From JACRLW01 sp046349595 (GTDB lineage: Bacteria; Planctomycetota; UBA1135; UBA2386): a stretch of 64,000 nucleotides of DNA. The notes beneath the pieces are model-generated. The model was not told the origin of the DNA. It saw nothing but the letters and a program-made list of their open reading frames with translations, and ran no database searches. The stretch spans positions 248,001 through 312,000 of the forward strand of contig JAXMCA010000001.1 in the NCBI GenBank assembly GCA_046349595.1. Direction: 5' to 3'. Both the position numbers and the translations under genes were made by a program. How positions within the stretch are numbered: the stretch's first letter is position 1; every line of letters begins with the position of its first letter. Positions 1 through 6,792 of this stretch are shown piece after piece.

Positions 1-967
1 TCACGCAGTTCTCGGCGGTCTCCGGGCCGAGATCGGCGGCGAGCTCACCGGGTGCGCGGCGCCAGTACTCGTAGCTGCTGGTGCCGCCGGTCGGATAGCA
101 GCGACCCTCGGTCACCAGATCGAAGAAGCGCGTCGCGGCCCGACGGTGTGCATCGTCACCCGTGAGTTCGAAGAGTCGCGCCTCGGCGAGCAGCTTGGGG
201 ATCTGTGTGTTGGCGTGCAGTCCGCGCAGCGGATCGCCGTCGGTCGCGAGCGGATCGATCACCCGCCGGTGGCGGAATCGCGACGCGAGCGCGAGGTGCC
301 GCGGCTCCTTGGTGATCGCGTGGAGCGCGGCGAGCGCATCGGGCATGCCGCCGAACTCGGTGTCGAGGGTCTTCTGCATCGCCGCTTCGTCGAGACGGGC
401 GGTGCGCGCATCGACCCAGTCGGCGAAGCGCGTGGCCACTTCCAGCGCGCGCGCATCGTGACAGCGCAGGTGCACGTCGATCAGTCCCTGCAGCACCTTG
501 TGCAGCGTGTACCACGGCGCCCACACCCGCTCACCGCGTTCGAGACGGTCGAAGAAGCTCTCGGGAAAGGCGCTGAGATAGCCCTTGCCCAGCTTGTCCT
601 GGCACTCCGCGAGCGCAGCGACCATCGCGACGGCGCGCGCGCGGAGCTCGTCGTCGCCGGTCGCCTCGAAGGCCTCCGCGCAGGCGCTGAGGTAGTGGCC
701 GGTGAAGTGCCCGCGCAGCTCGCAGTCCGGCGCCTCCCATCCGCCGAGAGGCTTCGCATCCGATGCGATCCCGGCATTGACCCGGAAGTCGTGCAGCAGG
801 CGCTCGGGATCGACCTCGTGCAGGTAGCGCACCAGCAGGTCCTGCGAGTGACGGAGCTCGCCGTCGAGCAGGCGGACCTCGGTCAGCGGGAGGGGACGCG
901 GCCCGTGTGGTGCGTCCTGCGGAGCGACGAGAGCGAGCAGCGCGAAGGCGATCGGGAGGGCGGACAT
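1..967 (-). CDS. GH127-like (DUF1680) glycoside hydrolase, 3' part missing
   Basis: The first 322 codons of a secreted glycosidase; the rest lies beyond the left edge. The ATG at 967 begins a short signal peptide (MSALPIAFALLALVAPQ). Family-like blocks follow in order: an FRVNAGI-type segment, GGWEAP, GHFTGHYLSA, a PWYTLHKVLQGLID block, EFGGMPDALAAL, HANTQIPKLLAEARLFELTG and YPTGGTSSYEYW. These match the (alpha/alpha)6-barrel half of GH127/DUF1680 proteins, known as beta-L-arabinofuranosidases acting on plant-type glycans. The catalytic Cys/Glu region is not in the window, so substrate is inferred from family only. A TAGACT element ends 9 nt before the ATG, which suggests a leaderless transcript. 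No ribosome-binding site is seen. Confidence 0.85.
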   Translation of the reverse strand, partial: MSALPIAFALLALVAPQDAPHGPRPLPLTEVRLLDGELRHSQDLLVRYLHEVDPERLLHDFRVNAGIASDAKPLGGWEAPDCELRGHFTGHYLSACAEAFEATGDDELRARAVAMVAALAECQDKLGKGYLSAFPESFFDRLERGERVWAPWYTLHKVLQGLIDVHLRCHDARALEVATRFADWVDARTARLDEAAMQKTLDTEFGGMPDALAALHAITKEPRHLALASRFRHRRVIDPLATDGDPLRGLHANTQIPKLLAEARLFELTGDDAHRRAATRFFDLVTEGRCYPTGGTSSYEYWRRAPGELAADLGPETAENCV

Positions 968-976
968 CGTCGCGCG

Positions 977-982
977 AGTCTA
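977..982 (-). promoter_or_regulatory. -10-like TAGACT directly before the GH127 start
   Basis: On the minus strand TAGACT lies at 982-977 and is followed by 9 nt and the ATG at 967. The spacing leaves almost no 5' UTR. It is one of six similar arrangements in this window. No convincing -35 was identified. Confidence 0.45.
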
Positions 983-1026
983 GCGGTGCCGGGGAGCAGG
1001 TTCCGAGGGCGCATGCTGCGATCCCG

Positions 1027-2376
1027 TCAGCGCATCGCGGCTGCCTGGACCGGGCCCGCGCTCGCCCCGGCGACATGGCGGGCGATGGCCGACGACGCGC
1101 GGCCGTAGCGCAGAGCCGCCATGCCGAGGAGGATCGCGCAGAGGGCGAAGTCGGCGACGAGAAGTGCGCCGGCGATGCGCACCAGCGATGCGGCGAAGAG
1201 CGCGGTCACGCAGACGACGAGAGTCACCGCGTGCAGCGCGATCTGAGCGAGCGCTCCCGGCATCGGGAACAGGTCGTCCATCGTCGGCAGCAGCGGAATG
1301 GCCGTGGGCGTCTTCAGGCAGCGACGTTGCAGATGCGTGAAGCCGAGGAAGGCGAGGATCTTCGGCAGCATGCCGAGCACGACCGTGCTCGCGACGCCGA
1401 GGAGCGACAGCACGCCGAGCAGCAGGGTCTGCCGATGCGGAGGCAGCCAGGGAACGACGAGCGCGGGAGCGAGGGTCCGCACGAGGGTCAGCAGTGCGGT
1501 CGCGACGAGCACGCTTCCGGCGAGTTGCCACGCGAACACGGTCGCGTCCGAGCGCCGTCGACGGCGTCGCTTCAGCAAGAGGAGCAGGCTCATCGACCAG
1601 GCGAGACCTGCCGCCGCGATCGCGATTTCGCCGGAAGCCACCACGAGCGGCGTGGAGGCGAAGGCGAGCACGACCAGCGCAGCGAATGTCGCCGCACCGC
1701 AGCTGCGCGCGACGGCCGCAGGGAAGGGCGGCGTGACGTGGAACATCGGCACGACCTGTTGGCTGACGCCCATGATCATCAGCAGCACCCAGCCGAACAG
1801 TCCGAAGCCCGCGTGCACGTCGGTGACGTTGCGGTAGGCGATGCCGAGTGCCGGCCAGGCGATGCCGGCCGCCATCCACAGGCCGAGCGCGACAGTGCAC
1901 AGCAGCGCGAGCACGGCAAACCGGATCGTGAACAGGGCATCGCCACCGCGGGCGCGTCGCAGCACGCGCCAGGCGAGGAGCGGCACGAACACGACGAGCG
2001 CGAGCGCGAGGGAGACGGCACCGAGCTCGACCAGACTGGGAGTCGGGCCACCGAGTCCGAAGGCGAGCGCCAGGGATCCGACGGTCAGCAGCGGATGCAC
2101 GACCTGCGCGACCCGCAGGGCCGCCGGGATGCCGCGTCCCAGCAGGACCGGCACCACCTGGAACAGCGCGCCGATCATCACCATCAGCAAGAAGCCGAGC
2201 GTGAACAGGTGGGTGACCTGGATCGCCTGCGGTTGCCAGCGCGACAGCAGCACCGTGTCGCCCTGCACGAGCACGACGAGCCCGGCGATCACGCCGAACA
2301 GCGGCGCGGTGAGGAAGAAGCGCAGCGGGACGCGGAGCGGCGGCAGATCGTCGAGCGCGAGCGGCAGCGGCTTCAT
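1027..2376 (-). CDS. polytopic membrane protein, heme-copper oxidase subunit I / NnrS-like
   Basis: A 449-residue integral membrane protein with about 12 hydrophobic segments. Conserved-looking histidines sit inside membrane segments (THLFTLGFLLMVMIGALFQ near the N-terminus; VHAGFGLFGWVLLMIMG and VVPMFHVTPPFP mid-protein), as in oxidase subunit I-like and NnrS-like proteins that bind heme. The start is set by a 4-bp ATGA overlap with the DUF2249 gene; an upstream in-frame ATG at 2418 would read back into that gene. It is the third gene of a hemerythrin-DUF2249-membrane protein operon. In other bacteria such groups accompany nitric-oxide or denitrification functions. That role is inference here, and heme binding is not proven. 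Confidence 0.65.
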   Translation of the reverse strand: MKPLPLALDDLPPLRVPLRFFLTAPLFGVIAGLVVLVQGDTVLLSRWQPQAIQVTHLFTLGFLLMVMIGALFQVVPVLLGRGIPAALRVAQVVHPLLTVGSLALAFGLGGPTPSLVELGAVSLALALVVFVPLLAWRVLRRARGGDALFTIRFAVLALLCTVALGLWMAAGIAWPALGIAYRNVTDVHAGFGLFGWVLLMIMGVSQQVVPMFHVTPPFPAAVARSCGAATFAALVVLAFASTPLVVASGEIAIAAAGLAWSMSLLLLLKRRRRRRSDATVFAWQLAGSVLVATALLTLVRTLAPALVVPWLPPHRQTLLLGVLSLLGVASTVVLGMLPKILAFLGFTHLQRRCLKTPTAIPLLPTMDDLFPMPGALAQIALHAVTLVVCVTALFAASLVRIAGALLVADFALCAILLGMAALRYGRASSAIARHVAGASAGPVQAAAMR

Positions 2377-2642
2377 CGGTGGCGATCCGTCTCCGCACCG
2401 CGTGGTGCGTTCGGCCAACTCGCAGGCCAGATCAGGATCTCGATCGGGGGCGTCGCGCCGTGGTGCACCTGCCAGGCGAAGCCGAGCTCCTGCAACATCG
2501 GGTAGAGCGGGAAGGGCTCGCGACGGTGCTGCACGACCAGGTACTCGTCGGCGCCCAGCGAGCGCAGCGCGGCGAGGATCTCGGTCATGGGCTGCGGCGG
2601 CGGCAGTCCGCTCACGTCGAGGATCCGCGCGTGTGCCGTCAC
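2373..2642 (-). CDS. DUF2249 domain protein
   Basis: An 89-residue cytoplasmic protein matching the DUF2249 pattern: an N-terminal LDVSGLPPPQPMTEI segment, a central HRREPFPLYPMLQELGF segment and a hydrophobic C-terminal strand. DUF2249 is a small TusA/SirA-like fold whose biochemical role is not established; it is often found beside hemerythrins and NO-related membrane proteins, as here. It starts 10 bp after the hemerythrin stop and overlaps the next start by 4 bp, so the three genes are probably co-translated. Confidence 0.75.
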   Translation of the reverse strand: MTAHARILDVSGLPPPQPMTEILAALRSLGADEYLVVQHRREPFPLYPMLQELGFAWQVHHGATPPIEILIWPASWPNAPRGAETDRHR

Positions 2643-2652
2643 CAGGTCGACC

Positions 2653-3093
2653 TCATTCGGGACGGACGGCTTCGATCTCGCCGAGGACGCGTCGAGCGTC
2701 GTCGACCATCTGCTCCGACATCGGGTAGAGGATCTGCTCCTCCTTCATGTTGTGCTGCTGGATCAGCACCATCAGCGACTCGGTCAGTGCGAGCACGCGC
2801 TTCTTGTCGCCGGCGCGGACTGCCGCATCGATCTGCGCCATCGTCGTGCGCATCTGGCCGTGCTCCATGCGCATCACGGAGGTGGGTCCTCCACCGCCGC
2901 CGGTCGCCTGCTCGAAGGCCGGGAACAGCACGTCCTCCTCGCGGCGGAAGTGGCAGTGCATCGCGGCCTCGAAGGCGTGCCATGCGGTCCGTGCCTCGGG
3001 CCATCGCCCCGCCGCGGCGTGGTTCTCGAGATCGGCGAGCCGCAGGTCACAGGCGCGGTGATCGCCGGTCATGAAGGAGCTGATGGAGGCCAT
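2653..3093 (-). CDS. hemerythrin HHE domain protein
   Basis: A 146-residue protein with the spaced His/Glu pattern of hemerythrin-like cation-binding domains: TGDHRACD near residue 10, CHFRREEDVLFPAF, RMEHGQMR and QQHNMKEEQILYPM. The histidines and acidic residues would hold a di-iron site in a four-helix bundle, used in this family to bind O2 or NO or to sense iron. It is the first gene of a three-gene minus-strand operon with DUF2249 and a heme-type membrane protein, which favours a role in NO or oxygen handling (inference). A glycine run (TGGGGGP) joins two of the helices. Confidence 0.85.
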   Translation of the reverse strand: MASISSFMTGDHRACDLRLADLENHAAAGRWPEARTAWHAFEAAMHCHFRREEDVLFPAFEQATGGGGGPTSVMRMEHGQMRTTMAQIDAAVRAGDKKRVLALTESLMVLIQQHNMKEEQILYPMSEQMVDDARRVLGEIEAVRPE

Positions 3094-3159
3094 CGACGAG
3101 CAAGCATGGCGTTCGCGCGGCTCGCGGTCACGCCTCGCGTGTTACCCGACGGACCGTGT

Positions 3160-3175
3160 GCCGCGGATCCGCGGC
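3160..3175. promoter_or_regulatory. perfect 16-bp palindrome upstream of the hemerythrin operon
   Basis: GCCGCGGATCCGCGGC is its own reverse complement and lies 67 bp upstream of the hemerythrin start, between it and the end of hsp20. It could be an operator for a dimeric regulator. It does not resemble an FNR/Dnr box. In DNA this GC-rich, a chance origin cannot be excluded. Confidence 0.25.
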
Positions 3176-3240
3176 GGGTGCCTGCCGCGCGAGCACAGGC
3201 GTGGCAGGCCCGCCACATCGCGGCGTTCCGCGATCCTCCC

Positions 3241-3705
3241 TCAGCCGCTCTTCACCGTGATCTTCGCGGCCGGCGTGGGCTCGAGCTTCGGCACCTTGAT
3301 GTCGAGCAGGCCCTTCTTGTAGGTCGCGACGATCGCGTCACGCTCGAGGCGCACGTTCTGCGGCAGCGTGAACACGCGTTCGAAGTTGCCGAACCGCCGT
3401 TCGACGCGACGGTAGTCCTTGGCCTTCTTCTCGTGTTCCCACTTGCGCTCGCCGTAGATGCGGAGCTGATTGCCCATCAGCTCGATCTGGATGTCCTTCT
3501 CGTCGAGACCGGGGAGCTCCAAGGTCAGGTGGAACTCCTTCTCGGTCTCCGCGACGTCCATCGCCGGCACCATCTTGCCGCGGAACACGGCGGGCCACGC
3601 GGCTTCCGCGGTGTCCTCGAAGGGCTCGAAGAAGCGCTCGATGAGGTCGTCGAACTCCGAACGGAAGGCGACCGGATCGTTCCGCTTCGGGATCAGGGTC
3701 TTCAT
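3241..3705 (-). CDS. hsp20: small heat-shock protein, Hsp20/alpha-crystallin family
   Basis: A 154-residue chaperone. The alpha-crystallin domain covers about residues 45-150: MDVAETEKEFHLTLELPGLD, then IQIELMGNQLRIYGERK, the RRFGNFERVFTLP block and the typical end ATYKKGLLDIKVPK. Members bind unfolding proteins without ATP. The ATG at 3705 was chosen because GGAGGT lies about 6 nt upstream; the in-frame extension back to 3930 has no such site and an Arg/Ser-rich composition. A strong hairpin (3720-3737) sits just upstream of the ribosome-binding site and may control expression. It is divergent from a baeRF gene, 140 bp apart. Confidence 0.92.
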   Translation of the reverse strand: MKTLIPKRNDPVAFRSEFDDLIERFFEPFEDTAEAAWPAVFRGKMVPAMDVAETEKEFHLTLELPGLDEKDIQIELMGNQLRIYGERKWEHEKKAKDYRRVERRFGNFERVFTLPQNVRLERDAIVATYKKGLLDIKVPKLEPTPAAKITVKSG

Positions 3706-3719
3706 TGCATACCTCCGTC

Positions 3720-3737
3720 GCCGGGCGCCCGCCCGGC
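3720..3737. promoter_or_regulatory. 8-bp perfect hairpin in the hsp20 leader
   Basis: GCCGGGCG and CGCCCGGC are separated by only 2 nt and lie just upstream of the hsp20 Shine-Dalgarno. The symmetric DNA could be an operator, or in RNA a stable stem beside the ribosome-binding site. It is not a CIRCE element. Confidence 0.35.
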
Positions 3738-3845
3738 TCGCGATCAACGCCCGCCCCGCCGGTCCCATTTCAGGCGATGGATGCCGCGTTCGACGTGATT
3801 CCGCGATCCACGGGGAGTTCGACGCCACAGACGGAGGACGACGCG

Positions 3846-4979
3846 ATGATCGACAAGCCTGCGTTCGACGAACTCGCTCGACGTCGTGGCAGATTGCTCG
3901 CCACGATCTACCAGCCGACGCATGCGGCAACCGGTGCCGCGCAGGAGGACCTCGTGCGGCTGCGGCATGTTCTCGAGGACATCGAGAAGCTCGCCAACGG
4001 CGGGCGCGTGTCGCATGCGATGGCGACGACGATCCGCCGCCGCGTCCACGAGCTCGACGAGACCGAGTTGTTCGGTCGTGGCGCCGGCTATGCGATCTTC
4101 GCGTCGCCGACCGACGTCCGCATCGTGCGGTTGCAGCGTCCGGTCGAGGAGCTGGTCTACGTCGGCGACCGCTTCTGCTTGCGCCCCCTGTTCGGCCAGC
4201 TCGGCGACGACTCGCGTTTCCACCTGCTCACGCTCAGCCGCAACGCGGTGCGTCTGGTCGAGTGCGAAGGTGGTGACGCGAAGGAGGTCGCCTTGGGCAC
4301 GGTCGAGAAGGGTCTCGCGGCCCTTCCGCGCGTCGCCGAGGGGGGCAGTGTCCTTCAATCGCATTCCGCCGGTGCGCACGGCGGTCGCGCCGAGATGTTC
4401 CACGGGCAGGGCGGAGCCGCCGACCTCCACAAGGACGAGTTCCGGCGCCTCGTGCGTCGTCTCGACGAAGTCCTGATGGAGAAGGTCGGGGACAATCCGC
4501 CTCCGCTGGTGGTCGCGGGTGTGCGCTACGAGGCGGACATGTTCCGCCGCGCAAGCCGGCACCCGCGACTGTGCGCCGAGACCCTCGAGGGCAACGTCGA
4601 TCACGACGATTGCACGGCGCTGTGCCGTCGCGCGCGCGAGATCGCCGCACGTTCGCTCGACGTCGAGCGAAGCTCCCAGGTCGCCCGCGTGCGCGATCTC
4701 CTCGATCGCGGTGCGGCGTCGACGGAGACCGCGGCGATCCTCGCCGCCGCGCATCGCGGCCGTGTCGGGACGCTGCTCCTGCGCACGCAGACACCGTTGT
4801 GGGGGACCTTCGACGCCGGAACCGGCGTCGCGCACCTGCGGGCTGAGCGCGCGCCGGGCGACGACGACCTGCTGGACCTCGCGCTGTCCTGCACGCTCGA
4901 TCGGGGCGGACGTGCGATCGCCGTCGACGGCGCCGATCTGCCCGGTGGCGTACCGATGGCCGCGGTGCTGCGCGGCTGA
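3846..4979 (+). CDS. baeRF family 3-type release-factor homologue
   Basis: A 377-residue soluble protein with the layout of bacterial archaeo-eukaryotic release-factor homologues (baeRF, family 3-like). An N-terminal alpha/beta domain (YAIFASPTDVRIVRLQRPVEELVYVGDRFCLRPLF) precedes the FHLLTLSRNAVRLVE strand typical of the family, a DEFRRLVRRLDEVL helix, the central VVAGVRYEADMFRRAS segment, and a C-terminal domain ending DGADLPGGVPMAAVLRG. Family members are predicted to act on stalled or hibernating ribosomes, but their role is little tested. The start at 3846 follows a CGGAGG site by 7 nt. Divergent pairing with hsp20 fits a stress role (inference). Confidence 0.75.
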   Translation: MIDKPAFDELARRRGRLLATIYQPTHAATGAAQEDLVRLRHVLEDIEKLANGGRVSHAMATTIRRRVHELDETELFGRGAGYAIFASPTDVRIVRLQRPVEELVYVGDRFCLRPLFGQLGDDSRFHLLTLSRNAVRLVECEGGDAKEVALGTVEKGLAALPRVAEGGSVLQSHSAGAHGGRAEMFHGQGGAADLHKDEFRRLVRRLDEVLMEKVGDNPPPLVVAGVRYEADMFRRASRHPRLCAETLEGNVDHDDCTALCRRAREIAARSLDVERSSQVARVRDLLDRGAASTETAAILAAAHRGRVGTLLLRTQTPLWGTFDAGTGVAHLRAERAPGDDDLLDLALSCTLDRGGRAIAVDGADLPGGVPMAAVLRG

Positions 4980-5005
4980 GGCACACCGACGTCGTCGCGG
5001 CCGCA

Positions 5006-6679
5006 TCAGCGCAGGCGCAGGGTCGCGATTGCGCTCAACGCGCCGAACCACGGCCGTGAGGAGTCGGTGAGGAAGGCCTGCAACACCGCTTGCTCGGGGA
5101 GCTTCGTGCCCGCGGGGACCTTGGACTGCGCGTGCCAATGGCCCGTGGCGTCGATCGTGGTGGTGAGCGGTGCGGGTGGCAGATGATCGAAGCGGAACGG
5201 CATGGTCGCCGGCGCGCGTTCCTCGCCGGGAGTTCCGGTGGCGAGGGCGAAGTCGCCGAAGCGCGTCGGGCGGGGCGTTGCGCGGAGATTCGCTTCGACC
5301 CACACGCCGACCTGGAAGCCGGCGGGACCCTCGCCTTCGGCGACGAGGTCGAAGCTGCCGTCGTCGTGGGCCACGGTGTGCACCGCCAGAGGCAGCGGCT
5401 CCACCCGGAAGCGGATCGTGCTGCGCCGCAGCCCGGTCGTGCCGCGCAGCTCCAGAGTGTGTTCACCGGCGGCCATCAGCGCCGGCAGATCGAGTTCGAG
5501 ATGATCGTCGTCGACGGCGCGGAGCTGTGGGATCCATTGATCGCCGATCCACGCGCGGTCGATGTCGCGCGCGCCGGCGAGCCCGATGCGCAGCAAGCCG
5601 GCGCGCCAGGCCGGCAGGGTGCTTCGATCGCAGGTGATCTCGACCGATCCCACCTCCGGAGCGTCGCGCAACAGCAGCGGTCGCAGCGACTCCAGCAACA
5701 TCCCGGCGATCAACTGGTGGCCGAACACCGAGGGATGGCCGACGTCGACGAAGCAGGGCCAAGGATCGTCCTTGCCGAACAGGTCCTGCGGCAGGCTCGC
5801 GACCAGGGAGTCGAAGCGCCGCTGAGGGTCGACGAGGGTGATGCCGGGCGAGTTCGCGAAGTCCCGCGTCGCGTCCAGCCAGGCGAGCCCGTCGACGTAG
5901 ATCGCGGACATGCGTGGCGTGCGCGGCGGCAACACCGCGATCAGCGATCGGCAGCCGTGCTCCTCCAGCATCGCGCGCATCGCGTCGAGATTGCTGCGGT
6001 AGCGGTCGAGCGGCACGCGCGGATGCGCCACGTGACCACCGCCGACGAAGTCCTTCTGCGCCTGCGTGATCTCGGACTCGGTCTCGCGCGCGCGATCGAG
6101 GAGGCGTAACAGGTGCAGGAACGGAGGGTGTGCGCGCGCGAAGTCGTCCTTGCCGATCGCGGGCGAGTAGTCGTTGAAGAGGCCGGTGTAGAAGACGGCG
6201 ACGTCGGGTTTCGTGCGCTGGAGCAGGCGACCGAGGAGCACGAGGTCCTGGTGCGTCGAGAAGCCGCCGAGTGCGCACAGCACGACATCGACACGGCGAT
6301 CCGGCATCGCGCGTTGCAGGGCGAGTCCGAGCCGCGCGCCGTAGGTGTCGTCGTAGCGCACGCCGGCGCCGAAGGTGCAGGAGTCGCCGATGCAGACCAC
6401 GACGAAGTCGTTCGTCTCGTGTGTGGCGGGAGGCAGCGGGCCACGCAGGCCCATCTCGTTCGCCGGCTCCAGCGGGTCCCCCGGCGCCATGCGCCAGTAC
6501 AGCTCCGGGTCGGGCACGAACATCGACGCGTGCTGACCGAGGCTTCGCAGATGGTGGAAGTCACGACTCGGCGCCGGCAGGCCGAGGACGCGCAGGGCGG
6601 TCTCGGCGCACACCAGCGCGACGAGCGTGGCGCAGGTGACGGCGAGGAGACGGTTGCGGAGGGGGGTACGCGAGCGCAA
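5006..6679 (-). CDS. SGNH/GDSL-type hydrolase, membrane-anchored
   Basis: About 557 residues. A hydrophobic N-terminal segment (LLAVTCATLVALVCAE) is followed by an SGNH hydrolase domain: VVVCIGDSCTFGAGV (nucleophile-Ser block, here GDSCT), then a GGFSTHQDLVLL block, FYTGLFNDYSP (Asn block) and FVDVGHPSVFGHQLIA (catalytic Asp/His block). A C-terminal beta-rich region of about 220 residues follows. SGNH enzymes deacylate or esterify lipids and glycans; the substrate is unknown here. There is no ATG near the N-terminus in this frame. I chose the TTG at 6679, which lies 12 nt after a TATGCT -10-like element; the start is uncertain. It converges with baeRF, 26 bp apart. Confidence 0.75.
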   Translation of the reverse strand: MRSRTPLRNRLLAVTCATLVALVCAETALRVLGLPAPSRDFHHLRSLGQHASMFVPDPELYWRMAPGDPLEPANEMGLRGPLPPATHETNDFVVVCIGDSCTFGAGVRYDDTYGARLGLALQRAMPDRRVDVVLCALGGFSTHQDLVLLGRLLQRTKPDVAVFYTGLFNDYSPAIGKDDFARAHPPFLHLLRLLDRARETESEITQAQKDFVGGGHVAHPRVPLDRYRSNLDAMRAMLEEHGCRSLIAVLPPRTPRMSAIYVDGLAWLDATRDFANSPGITLVDPQRRFDSLVASLPQDLFGKDDPWPCFVDVGHPSVFGHQLIAGMLLESLRPLLLRDAPEVGSVEITCDRSTLPAWRAGLLRIGLAGARDIDRAWIGDQWIPQLRAVDDDHLELDLPALMAAGEHTLELRGTTGLRRSTIRFRVEPLPLAVHTVAHDDGSFDLVAEGEGPAGFQVGVWVEANLRATPRPTRFGDFALATGTPGEERAPATMPFRFDHLPPAPLTTTIDATGHWHAQSKVPAGTKLPEQAVLQAFLTDSSRPWFGALSAIATLRLR

Positions 6680-6691
6680 GGGAGCGCGCGG

Positions 6692-6697
6692 AGCATA
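6692..6697 (-). promoter_or_regulatory. -10-like TATGCT before the SGNH hydrolase
   Basis: TATGCT on the minus strand (6697-6692) stands 12 nt before the proposed TTG start. No ribosome-binding site fits between them, so a leaderless or near-leaderless transcript is suggested. Confidence 0.4.
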
Positions 6698-6792
6698 GGG
6701 GGAGGTGCGGCAACTGCCCTCGCCCCTGCAGCGGAGTGTCGGATCGGGATTGCGTCGGGCATGGTTTCGTGAGCCTGGGCACACTCTGCGCC

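Noticed and set aside
907..2505. 532-codon plus-strand open frame opposite the membrane protein gene
   Set aside because: Shadow of real minus-strand genes: Arg/Glu/His-rich translation, no start signal, no motifs.
3094..3240. FNR/Dnr-type box for the hemerythrin operon
   Set aside because: No TTGAT-N4-ATCAA-like sequence found; only the unrelated palindrome at 3160-3175.
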